Source: an uncultured Porphyromonadaceae bacterium
GTDB taxonomy: Bacteria > Bacteroidota > Bacteroidia > Bacteroidales > Muribaculaceae
Reading direction: 5' to 3'
DNA: 5,417 bases
Assembly: GCA_947174225.1 (NCBI GenBank)
Contig: CAMWIF010000202.1
Span: 1-5,417 of the forward strand
Under the pieces are notes generated by a model. That model saw only the letters and a program-made list of their open reading frames with translations, did no database searches and had not been told where the DNA came from. Positions 1 to 5,417 of this stretch are shown one piece after another; positions within the stretch are counted from its first letter, which is position 1, and each line of letters begins with the position of its first letter. Position numbers and translations under genes: made by a program.

Positions 1-37
1 TTAATCTTCTGAAAAAGTCTATATCAAATTCTATGCC

Positions 38-88
38 AAAAAAAGTTAATGGCCCGGCGAGTGCCCAATATGTGCTCTTGCCGGGACC
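38..88 (-). terminator. Probable intrinsic terminator of tig
   Basis: Arms at 53-64 and 74-85 fold into a stem around a 9-base loop. The outer six pairs, CCCGGC with GCCGGG, are perfect. The inner part has one T-T mismatch and one position that is G-U on the plus strand but C-A on the minus strand. GG at 51-52 and CC at 87-88 can extend the stem past a bulged A. In the tig direction, a run of seven T (A at 38-44 on the plus strand) follows 8 bases after the core stem, or 6 after the extended one. That spacing is looser than in a textbook terminator, so termination may be partial. The stem begins about 25 bases after the tig stop codon. The rest of 1-112 holds no gene that I can see. Confidence 0.6.
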
Positions 89-112
89 AAGATAAGCTAA
101 TTTACATTCAAC

Positions 113-1477
113 TTAGGCTTCTGCCTGAGCGGGAGCGAAAAGCTGACGGAATTCCTCTACAGTGACATCCTTGTTGTCAAGGCTGACGTTCTCTTTGATC
201 ACCTCAAACACTTTGCGGGTCAAAGCATTCTGGGTGAGCATCTCGCGGTTCTTCTGGTCTTTCACAACCTGGTTGGCATACTGCTCGACAAGCTGGTCGG
301 TGAGGGCGCCGGGACCATACTGCATCAGCTGACGCACCACTACACCGCGAGCCTCATCGAGAATATCCTCGTTGCTGACCTTAACCTCGAATTTCTCTGC
401 GATGTTGTCACGCACAAGATCCCATTCGAGCTGACCACGGAGCTTGTCAAATTCCTCGTCGATGTTGTCCTTGTTGAGAGCCTCATTCTGGCGGATAAGG
501 AACTCTTTGAGAATCTCCACGGGAAGTTCGAGCTGACCAACAGCCTTCTCCACTGCATCCTTGGCATCGATTGTGAAGCGATAGTTGGAATCGTTGGAAA
601 GGTTGAGGGCAAGAAGCTCCTTGATGGCTGCACGGAATTCCTCCTCGTTGTGAGCCTTGTCTTTACCTACGGCATTGTCAAACAATTCCTGATCCAGATC
701 GGCAGGCTTCAACACAATGATATCCTTGATGTCGAAACGGAAGTTGCCCTTATGGTTCTCAACGTCCTCCTTATCTATATTGAGCATTGAAGACATCTCA
801 ACCGGGTTGGTGTCGCAGGTGGCAGCAGGATTGAATACTACGCTGTCGCCCACTTTCTTGTTCTTGAAGAGCTCTTTCTGCTCGTCGTTCTTGAAATGAA
901 CGGGAGCGAGGATGCCGTTCTCGACCACTACGCCACCCTCTTTTACGGAGCCATCCTCGTTAAGCTCGGTGATCACGCCCTTGATAACGCAGTTGTCATC
1001 GGTCTCTTCACCGGATACCTGACGACCGAAACGCTTGCGGAGACCATCGATCTGCTCGTTGATCATATCCTCAGTTACCTGGATAGTGTAGTAAGGCACA
1101 TGAAGATCCTTGTTGACATGGTTATCAATCTCAGGAGCCACACCTACTTTGAACTTGAAGGTGAAGTCATTATTATTGATGTCTATTGCGTTCTCCGTGT
1201 CAGGCACAGGCTGGCCGAGAACATGGAGATTGTTCTCTTTGATATAGTTGTAGACAGCCTCACCGACGGTTTCGTTAACAGCGTCATATTTTACGGAATT
1301 GCCATATTTCTTGGCAATGAGGCCGGCAGGCACCTTGCCGGGACGGAAACCGGGCTCTACATGCTTCTTGCCGATTTCCTTCAACTGTTTCTTTACCTTG
1401 TCGGCGTAGTCTTTTTCCTCGATAGTCACGGTAATCACACCGTTCACATTGTCGAGTTTGTCATAATTTACGTTCAT
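113..1477 (-). CDS. tig: Trigger factor, ribosome-associated chaperone
   Basis: Trigger factor docks at the ribosomal exit tunnel and shields nascent chains in the cytoplasm. The 454-residue product is close to the usual family length. The N-terminal ribosome-binding domain (about 1-120) carries the docking loop GFRPGKVP at 43-50, which matches the family signature GFRxGKxP. A middle region (about 155-255) occupies the place of the FKBP-type prolyl isomerase domain. It keeps little beyond an EGG (180-182) and a KVGD (208-211), and I cannot find the aromatic IPGFE-type active-site segment, so isomerase activity is doubtful. The helical C-terminal chaperone domain (about 260-440) includes the typical LELPVEIL segment at 316-323. 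The ATG at 1475-1477 gives a normal N-terminus, and no Shine-Dalgarno is visible before it. The gene has its own promoter upstream and a hairpin terminator downstream. In Bacteroidales clpP and clpX often follow tig, but nothing of them lies inside the window. Confidence 0.97.
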   Translation of the reverse strand: MNVNYDKLDNVNGVITVTIEEKDYADKVKKQLKEIGKKHVEPGFRPGKVPAGLIAKKYGNSVKYDAVNETVGEAVYNYIKENNLHVLGQPVPDTENAIDINNNDFTFKFKVGVAPEIDNHVNKDLHVPYYTIQVTEDMINEQIDGLRKRFGRQVSGEETDDNCVIKGVITELNEDGSVKEGGVVVENGILAPVHFKNDEQKELFKNKKVGDSVVFNPAATCDTNPVEMSSMLNIDKEDVENHKGNFRFDIKDIIVLKPADLDQELFDNAVGKDKAHNEEEFRAAIKELLALNLSNDSNYRFTIDAKDAVEKAVGQLELPVEILKEFLIRQNEALNKDNIDEEFDKLRGQLEWDLVRDNIAEKFEVKVSNEDILDEARGVVVRQLMQYGPGALTDQLVEQYANQVVKDQKNREMLTQNALTRKVFEVIKENVSLDNKDVTVEEFRQLFAPAQAEA

Positions 1478-1515
1478 CGTGACTTTTATGTAGTTTAATT
1501 TTCTGATTTTACAAT

Positions 1516-1560
1516 GCGGCCTGAAGCCCTCCCCTATGTCATCATGAAGGGGAAAGCCGC
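1516..1560 (-). promoter_or_regulatory. Stem-loop in the tig mRNA leader
   Basis: Two nested perfect stems are visible: GCGGC (1516-1520) with GCCGC (1556-1560), and CCCCT (1531-1535) with AGGGG (1548-1552). The two are separated by a 10-base and a 3-base internal strand. Within the 12-base loop, ATG and CAT can pair again. Given the promoter at 1573-1604, the fold would begin within about ten bases of the 5' end of the tig message, leaving an A/T-rich single-stranded stretch before the start codon. It could stabilise the message or regulate translation. On the minus strand no T-run follows it, so it does not look like a terminator for the aminopeptidase gene. On the plus strand it is followed by TTTTT (1561-1565), but there is no plus-strand gene to terminate. 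The fold is seen directly; its role is inferred. Confidence 0.5.
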
Positions 1561-1572
1561 TTTTTCAGGATG

Positions 1573-1604
1573 CAAAGATAGAAATTTTTTATCGTCTCAG
1601 CAAA
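1573..1604 (-). promoter_or_regulatory. Bacteroidota-type promoter for tig
   Basis: Read on the minus strand, TATCTTTG (1580-1573) is an exact match to the Bacteroidota -7 consensus TAnnTTTG. TTTG (1604-1601) lies 20 bases upstream and fits the -33 element. The spacer is A/T-rich next to the -7 box. Transcription should start about 5-7 bases past the box, near 1566-1568, giving a tig leader of about 90 bases. The -33 element sits only four bases after the stop codon of the upstream aminopeptidase gene, so tig can be expressed independently of it. Confidence 0.75.
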
Positions 1605-1608
1605 TTTT

Positions 1609-2910
1609 TCAGCTGAAGAATGTAGTAAACACCTTGATAGCGGCAAATTGGTCTGCGGTTCCGGCAGTCTCTCGTGCCGAATGCATTGCCCATATCGCAT
1701 TGCCCATATCCACGCCTCTCAAATCTAACTGTGAGGTCAGTATGTTGCCTAAGGTGCTTCCTCCTGCCACATCCGAATGATTCACAAACGTCTGGCACGG
1801 CACTCCCGCCTTTCTGCAAAGACTGCGGAACACCGACGCTCCCTCGGCGTCTGTCATATACTTGCAATTGGCGTTGATCTTGATTACGGGACCTCCTCCG
1901 ATTACCGGATGATTCGTGGGGTCATATTTCTCGTTGTAGTTAGGATGCCAGGCATGGGCATTATCGGCAGAGATCATAAACGAGCGGGCGATAGCTCTAA
2001 GGAAATCCTCTCGGCTACCCTTGTTTATGCGCTCAAGCAAGTCACGGAGCACCGGCGAAGCCGCTCCCTGCTTTGTGCCCGATCCGGTCTCTTCATTGTC
2101 AAACACGGCAAGCACCCTTGTGGCGGGCGTGGTGGTGTCACACGTGGCAAGAAGAGCGTCCAGTCCGGCAAATACCATAGAGAGGTCGTCAATGCGTGCT
2201 GATTGGAAAAACTCACCGTTTACGCCGCACACCGATGGCTTCTCAAAGGGATAGAGAACTATTTCATAGTCTAAAATCTCTTCCGGCTCTATTCCGAGAC
2301 GTTCAGCTACCATCAACCTTACAAATCCTCCACGCGACTTCACCTGCTCTATCCTTTCATTTGAGAAAAAACCGATCACAGGTTTCATATCCTTTTGTAC
2401 GCTCAGAGGATTCCCTTCGTTGACATCCCGATTGAAATGAATGGCAAGATGAGGTATAGTGGCAACGCCACGTTCAAGGTCGAAAAGACGTGTCTCCGGA
2501 TGAAAAGGATCCGACGTGGCAAGCATAACCCTGCCCGACATGGAGAGCGGACGGTCAAACCATGTATAGAGGATTCCACCACCATATTTTTCAACATTGA
2601 GACTCACCACCCCTCCATCGCCATAGATTTCAGCATTGGGCTTCACTTTGAAACAAGGACTGTCGCTATGGGCGGAGATGATTCGAAACTCCTCCTCGCC
2701 CGGTTTGGCTGAGCCTTTCACAAAAGCAAAAATGGCACTGCCGTTCTTCACCATAAAATATTTTCCGGCACCTTGGATGCTCCATTCCTCTTCTTGACGA
2801 AGCTCTCTGAAACCGGCTGCTTTGAGCTCGCGCTTGACTGTCTCTACGGCAAGGAAATTGCATGTGGACCGCTCAAGGCGCTGTAGGGTTGGTTGTATCT
2901 TTATTTTCAT
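1609..2910 (-). CDS. apeB: M18 family zinc aminopeptidase
   Basis: This is a cytoplasmic metallo-exopeptidase that removes N-terminal residues from peptides. The 433-residue length fits the bacterial ApeB type, and family members work as large oligomers with a two-metal site. Metal-site motifs appear in the expected order: H81 in SAHSDSP, D241 in SARIDDL, E273 (general base) and E274 in FDNEETGSGT, D316 in SADNAHAWHP, and H410 in AMHSARE. The conserved block IPHLAIHFNRDVNE (152-165) matches the segment that contributes a catalytic histidine in studied relatives. One oddity is near the N-terminus: the usual PFHAV segment reads NFLAV (18-22), so the familiar histidine is leucine. The ATG at 2908-2910 gives a normal N-terminus. 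A 52-base gap separates it from the upstream gene. I see no TAnnTTTG element there, so read-through from the upstream cluster is likely. Substrate preference cannot be read from the sequence, and the symbol follows family naming only. Confidence 0.93.
   Translation of the reverse strand: MKIKIQPTLQRLERSTCNFLAVETVKRELKAAGFRELRQEEEWSIQGAGKYFMVKNGSAIFAFVKGSAKPGEEEFRIISAHSDSPCFKVKPNAEIYGDGGVVSLNVEKYGGGILYTWFDRPLSMSGRVMLATSDPFHPETRLFDLERGVATIPHLAIHFNRDVNEGNPLSVQKDMKPVIGFFSNERIEQVKSRGGFVRLMVAERLGIEPEEILDYEIVLYPFEKPSVCGVNGEFFQSARIDDLSMVFAGLDALLATCDTTTPATRVLAVFDNEETGSGTKQGAASPVLRDLLERINKGSREDFLRAIARSFMISADNAHAWHPNYNEKYDPTNHPVIGGGPVIKINANCKYMTDAEGASVFRSLCRKAGVPCQTFVNHSDVAGGSTLGNILTSQLDLRGVDMGNAIWAMHSARETAGTADQFAAIKVFTTFFS
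1683..1710 (-). repeat. Perfect 14-bp tandem repeat within the M18 gene
   Basis: The 14-base unit GCATTGCCCATATC occurs twice, end to end (1683-1696 and 1697-1710). Because 14 is not a multiple of three, the two copies are read in different frames, giving DMGNA and then IWAM, directly before the metal-ligand histidine H410 (codon at 1681-1683). The resulting DMGNAIWAMHSARE looks like the normal M18 C-terminal motif. The reading frame is therefore intact, and the repeat is probably coincidental rather than a recent duplication. Confidence 0.85.
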
Positions 2911-2934
2911 TTTGGTTTATGGTTCGCGTTGTCA

Positions 2935-2957
2935 GACTTGGCAATCTCGCCTCAGTC
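2935..2957 (-). other. Weak hairpin in the gap before the aminopeptidase
   Basis: GACT (2935-2938) pairs with AGTC (2954-2957), and GGC (2940-2942) pairs with GCC (2949-2951). A small internal loop separates the two stems and a 6-base loop closes the fold. It occupies about half of the 52-base gap between the DUF5063-like gene and the aminopeptidase gene. No T-run follows on either strand, so it is not a typical terminator. It might mark an mRNA processing or stability site within the operon, or it may be chance. Confidence 0.25.
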
Positions 2958-2962
2958 AAGAA

Positions 2963-3478
2963 TCAGACGCTATATTTTATATGATTGAGCGCACGCAAGA
3001 CGTTGCATAGCGTCTGGCTCCAATATGATATGAAATCTTCTTTACAGTTGATGTATGCTTCTACGAGTTTGTCACCCTCCGTGTCCTTCACCACGGATAT
3101 GAAATTGAAAAGCGGCTGGAATAGGTCGGCAAGCGACTCCGACACGGAAGCTGCTATTGGGGTGTCGCTATATTTCATGTCCTCCTCAAATGTCTCAAGA
3201 AACATGTCGTCAGGACCCATCACAGCCTCGATGTGGCGACGTATACTTTCATAATAATCCTCATCCACATAGTCGGGCTGGTAATCCCATTCCTCAAGAG
3301 TAACCAGCTCATCGGCGGCAATGTCGTGAAATTCCAAATAGATTCGGGGCAGGAGATCAAGCATCCTGTCTACAAATTCTGTCTTGTCCATCTCCGAAGC
3401 GTTCTCACAGACCGCACAGTAGTCGGCAGCCAGCGATGTCACCCCAAGCAGACGGGTGCGTATGTTGTCCTCGTTCAT
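2963..3478 (-). CDS. DUF5063-like acidic protein of unknown function
   Basis: I recognise this 171-residue product as resembling the DUF5063 family of Bacteroidota; its function is not known. It has no signal peptide or membrane segment, so it is presumably cytosolic. It is strikingly acidic: I count 37 Asp/Glu against 13 Lys/Arg, with the densest patches at about 61-78 and 89-100. The sequence reads as mostly helical. There are four cysteines, two of them as CAVC at 21-24, but no second paired motif that would make a clear metal site. The ATG at 3476-3478 lies three bases after the nadD stop codon, so the two genes are almost certainly co-transcribed and perhaps translationally coupled. The ORF is intact, with codon use like that of its neighbours. 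The family assignment is from memory of sequence style and should be tested by a profile search; that the ORF is a real gene is much surer. Confidence 0.85.
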   Translation of the reverse strand: MNEDNIRTRLLGVTSLAADYCAVCENASEMDKTEFVDRMLDLLPRIYLEFHDIAADELVTLEEWDYQPDYVDEDYYESIRRHIEAVMGPDDMFLETFEEDMKYSDTPIAASVSESLADLFQPLFNFISVVKDTEGDKLVEAYINCKEDFISYWSQTLCNVLRALNHIKYSV

Positions 3479-3481
3479 AAT

Positions 3482-4078
3482 TCAGCTTTTAATTTGTTCA
3501 GAATCCGGTGCGTAAAGATTGTGTTCCCTGATATACTTCGACACATTGAGTGGCACAAAGAAATTCACATTCGCGCCCTCCTTCAGTGCCTCCCTTATAA
3601 ATGTGGAGGAAATGAAGGATGTGGGCCCGTTGCCTATGACCTCAACCCCCTCGGGTGGAGTCTCAGGCACATCGTAGCCGGGACGCGGATATATCAGCAG
3701 TCCGAACTCCTTAATTATTTTATGGGCATCTCTCCACCTGCCGAAATTAACCCAGTTGTCGCTTCCGACAATAAGGGTGAACTCGTGTTGCGGATAATGT
3801 TCACGAAGCTTGGTGAGCGTGACGTAGGTATACGAAGGCACGGGAAGGTGAAATTCAAAATCGGAAGCCATCACACCGTCACATTCCTCAGCCACAAGGC
3901 GCACCATGGCGAGACGATGCTCGTCGCTGAGAGGAGAATGATCCCCCTTCAGAGGATTCTGTCGGCTTACGAGAAGCCACACCTCATCTACGCCTCCCCA
4001 CTGAGCCACATAATTCGCCACCATCGCATGCCCCGTATGTATCGGGTCGAAGCTGCCACTGTATACACCTATTCTCAT
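3482..4078 (-). CDS. nadD: Nicotinate-nucleotide adenylyltransferase
   Basis: NadD transfers AMP from ATP to nicotinate mononucleotide, giving deamido-NAD, the step before NAD synthetase in NAD synthesis. The 198-residue product is normal for the family. The N-terminal nucleotidyltransferase signature GSFDPIHTGH spans 8-17, with the HxGH of the alpha-phosphate site at 14-17. PSYTYVTL (81-88) matches the family's substrate-loop segment, IVGSDN follows at 103-108, and the C-terminal ATP-binding motif ISSTFIR is at 156-162. The ATG at 4076-4078 gives the canonical N-terminus MRIGVYSGSFDP. The gene lies 12 bases after gmk and 3 bases before the DUF5063-like gene, inside an apparent operon. I see no separate promoter before it. 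The alternative, PPAT (coaD), is less likely because of the PSYTYVTL segment and the greater length. Confidence 0.96.
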   Translation of the reverse strand: MRIGVYSGSFDPIHTGHAMVANYVAQWGGVDEVWLLVSRQNPLKGDHSPLSDEHRLAMVRLVAEECDGVMASDFEFHLPVPSYTYVTLTKLREHYPQHEFTLIVGSDNWVNFGRWRDAHKIIKEFGLLIYPRPGYDVPETPPEGVEVIGNGPTSFISSTFIREALKEGANVNFFVPLNVSKYIREHNLYAPDSEQIKS

Positions 4079-4090
4079 AGCTTCATATCT

Positions 4091-4660
4091 TTATATTCCA
4101 CAAAACATCCTTATATGCGAGTCAACATCCTTGACTGCCTTCTCCAGTTCGTCGTTCACTATTACCGTGTCAAACCGCTCGGCAAAGCCCATCTCATATT
4201 CGGCTTTTGCAAGCCTGCGTAAGATGGTCTCCTCAGAGTCTGTGGCACGTGAGCGCAGACGCTGCTCAAGGGTAGATATGTCGGGAGGCATCACAAATAT
4301 CGACAGTGCCTTATCGCCGAATCTGTTCTTTATGCTTAAGGCGCCCTTGACATCAACGTCCATAATCAGATTATGACCCGACCCGGTCACCCTCTCCACT
4401 TCGCTTTCAAGAGTGCCGTAACGTGTGCCGGCATATACCTCTTCCCACTCTACAAACTCACCGGCTTCCACCCTGCGCTGAAACTCCTCGTCAGAAAGGA
4501 AGAAATAGTCCTTTCCGTCTATCTCAGCGCCACGCGGCGCACGGCTTGTGGCGGATATGGAAAAACCGAGCCGCAGCCCCTCATCTTTGATGAGACGATT
4601 GATAATGGTGGATTTACCCGTGCCGGAAGGGGCTGACAATATTATAATCTTACCTTTCAT
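4091..4660 (-). CDS. gmk: Guanylate kinase
   Basis: Guanylate kinase phosphorylates GMP to GDP with ATP, an essential step in GTP supply and GMP recycling. The 189-residue cytosolic protein has the family order of motifs: the P-loop APSGTGKS at 10-17, the GMP-binding segment TSRAPR at 38-43 followed by DYFF at 51-54, YGT at 81-83, DVDVKGA at 101-107, and the arginine-rich lid RLRSRATDSEETILRRL at 134-150. The C-terminus is short, like compact bacterial forms, and complete. Its ATG overlaps the upstream YicC stop as ATGA (4657-4660), which suggests translational coupling. An AAGGAG-like run lies about 17 bases upstream, too far to act as a normal ribosome site. Pairing of yicC/yloC with gmk is a conserved arrangement in many bacteria, including Bacillus. 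Confidence 0.97.
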   Translation of the reverse strand: MKGKIIILSAPSGTGKSTIINRLIKDEGLRLGFSISATSRAPRGAEIDGKDYFFLSDEEFQRRVEAGEFVEWEEVYAGTRYGTLESEVERVTGSGHNLIMDVDVKGALSIKNRFGDKALSIFVMPPDISTLEQRLRSRATDSEETILRRLAKAEYEMGFAERFDTVIVNDELEKAVKDVDSHIRMFCGI

Positions 4661-5415
4661 AACACATTGAGCACCTGCTCCTTAATTTGTTCAAGATCAT
4701 CTTTCATCTTCACGACAATCCGCTGCATGCCGGCATGGTTGGATTTCGATCCCAATGTATTTATCTCTCGTCCTATCTCCTGGGCTATAAATCCGAGCTT
4801 CTTCCCCTGTCCCGACTTGGGATAATCGTTCTCTCCCCCAAGAGTCTCCAGAAAGTAGTTGAGATGGGTGGCAAGACGAAGTTTCTCCTCATTCACATCG
4901 AGTTTCTCTATGTAAAAGATAAGCTCCTGCTCAAGACGCCCCCTGTCATACTCTATGGAAGTCAGGCGATTGAGTTGCTCCTCAAGCCTCTCTCGTATCT
5001 TTGGCACTCTCTCTGCCTCATAAGGATCTATCTCCTTAAGGAGAGTGGCAATGGAATTGATTTTCTCCACAAAGAAGCCGTAGAGCTTTTGCCCCTCCCT
5101 CCTGCGGAAATCAACCAACGAAGCCAACGCCTCGGCACAGGCATCCAAAAAGGCTCTCTCATCATCCTCCCCCACTACGGTTGCCTCGGTCTTCATAGCC
5201 TCAGGCATACGCAGCAGCAAGGTATACCAATCGGCAGGAGCGGGAAGGCCAAGCCGCACGCCAAGCTCCTCAAGCTGCGACTTATACACGCCGAGAAGGT
5301 CAATGTTGACTGTGGCGGCTGCCTCAGTCACAATGTTTTCCACTGTGACGGTAGCCTCCACCTTGCCTCTCTCAAGCGCCTCAGCTATAGGAGTGCGCCT
5401 GTCTCTTATACCCAT
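4657..5415 (-). CDS. yicC: YicC/YloC-family endoribonuclease, 5'-truncated
   Basis: YicC-family proteins are endoribonucleases; E. coli YicC acts with RNA-decay enzymes on small RNAs such as RyhB. The visible part has the family features: the RTPIAEALERGKVE segment near its start, FRRREGQKLY at 103-112, a long charged helical region at about 117-190, and the conserved C-terminal block GKKLGFIAQEIGREINTLGSK at 205-225. The final segment, MKDDLEQIKEQ, is also typical. Full-length members have about 290 residues, so roughly the first 40-45 are missing here, including the usual start resembling MIQSMTGFG. The ATG at 5413-5415 is not the gene start: its codons MGIRD come from sequencing adapter (5399-5417), and native sequence begins near 5398. 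The stop overlaps the gmk start by four bases. The operon promoter must lie outside the window. Confidence 0.93.
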   Translation of the reverse strand: MGIRDRRTPIAEALERGKVEATVTVENIVTEAAATVNIDLLGVYKSQLEELGVRLGLPAPADWYTLLLRMPEAMKTEATVVGEDDERAFLDACAEALASLVDFRRREGQKLYGFFVEKINSIATLLKEIDPYEAERVPKIRERLEEQLNRLTSIEYDRGRLEQELIFYIEKLDVNEEKLRLATHLNYFLETLGGENDYPKSGQGKKLGFIAQEIGREINTLGSKSNHAGMQRIVVKMKDDLEQIKEQVLNVL

Positions 5416-5417
5416 CG
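5399..5417. other. Tn5 mosaic-end (Nextera) adapter remnant
   Basis: The last 19 bases, beginning CTGTCTCTTATAC, match the 19-base Tn5 mosaic end CTGTCTCTTATACACATCT at 17 positions, differing at 5412 and 5417. Its position exactly at the window end, inside the conserved N-terminal part of a gene, points to untrimmed library adapter rather than genome. Translated on the minus strand it gives the MGIRD(R) string that is familiar from adapter-contaminated protein predictions. Confidence 0.9.

Noticed and set aside
896..1498. A 200-codon open frame on the plus strand with hydrophobic stretches
   Set aside because: It is antisense to the 5' half of tig and ends just beyond it. The apparent hydrophobic runs are the complement of charged codons in trigger factor, and no start signal supports it.
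1534..1545. A tiny ATG-ATG-ACA-TAG reading frame in the loop of the tig leader hairpin
   Set aside because: It encodes only three residues, has no ribosome site and overlaps pairing bases. A leader-peptide mechanism would need far more support than this.
1516..1565. The tig leader hairpin read as an intrinsic terminator
   Set aside because: On the coding (minus) strand no T-run follows the stem, and it lies downstream of a good promoter. The T-run exists only on the plus strand, where there is no gene.
3233..4222. A 329-codon open frame on the plus strand
   Set aside because: It runs antisense across the 5' end of the DUF5063-like gene, all of nadD and the 3' end of gmk, which all have clear family motifs. 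Its translation has no recognisable domain and an unusual His/Tyr/Arg-rich composition typical of antisense frames.
3489..4693. The 12-base sequence TTAATTTGTTCA found at 3489-3500 and 4682-4693, each close to the end of a gene
   Set aside because: Both copies encode the residues EQIK near the C-termini of NadD and YicC, so this is chance similarity of coding sequence rather than a dispersed repeat.
5399..5417. The Tn5-like end read as a genuine transposon terminus
   Set aside because: Only the 19-base mosaic end is present, at the very edge of the sequence. There is no transposase or target duplication, and the gene shows the typical adapter-encoded start. Library adapter is the simpler explanation.

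Overview
The window is a stretch of ordinary bacterial housekeeping chromosome, with every gene on the minus strand, so transcription runs from right to left. Three things suggest a member of the Bacteroidota, probably Bacteroidales. A promoter matches the TTTG / TAnnTTTG type used by that phylum. Gene starts lack clear Shine-Dalgarno sequences. The set also includes a DUF5063-type protein, a family I associate with Bacteroidota. Base composition near half GC would fit Muribaculaceae-like gut bacteria, but that genus-level guess is weak.

In transcription order the layout is as follows. A 5'-truncated YicC/YloC-family endoribonuclease (4657 to the right edge) overlaps guanylate kinase gmk (4091-4660) by four bases. 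A 12-base gap leads to nicotinate-nucleotide adenylyltransferase nadD (3482-4078), and a 3-base gap leads to the small acidic DUF5063-like protein (2963-3478). A 52-base gap with a weak hairpin precedes an M18 metallo-aminopeptidase (1609-2910). These five genes look like one transcription unit whose promoter lies beyond the right edge. A 131-base gap then carries a well-formed Bacteroidota promoter and a strong leader stem-loop for the chaperone trigger factor, tig (113-1477). A hairpin followed by a T-run (38-88) looks like the tig terminator. No stretch longer than 300 bases lacks a gene.

Functionally, the first cluster groups RNA turnover (YicC), GMP-to-GDP phosphorylation (Gmk) and NAD synthesis (NadD) with a protein of unknown role. 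The last two genes handle peptides and nascent proteins.

The most useful observation concerns data quality. The last 19 bases (5399-5417) match the Tn5 mosaic end used in Nextera libraries at 17 of 19 positions. The apparent YicC start reading MGIRD is therefore adapter, and the real gene is cut at about 5398. I found no mobile element, CRISPR array, tRNA, rRNA or defence system, and no convincing undescribed system. The secondary points of interest are the structured tig leader, the degenerate prolyl-isomerase domain of trigger factor, the unknown acidic protein, and a 14-base out-of-frame tandem repeat at the aminopeptidase active site.
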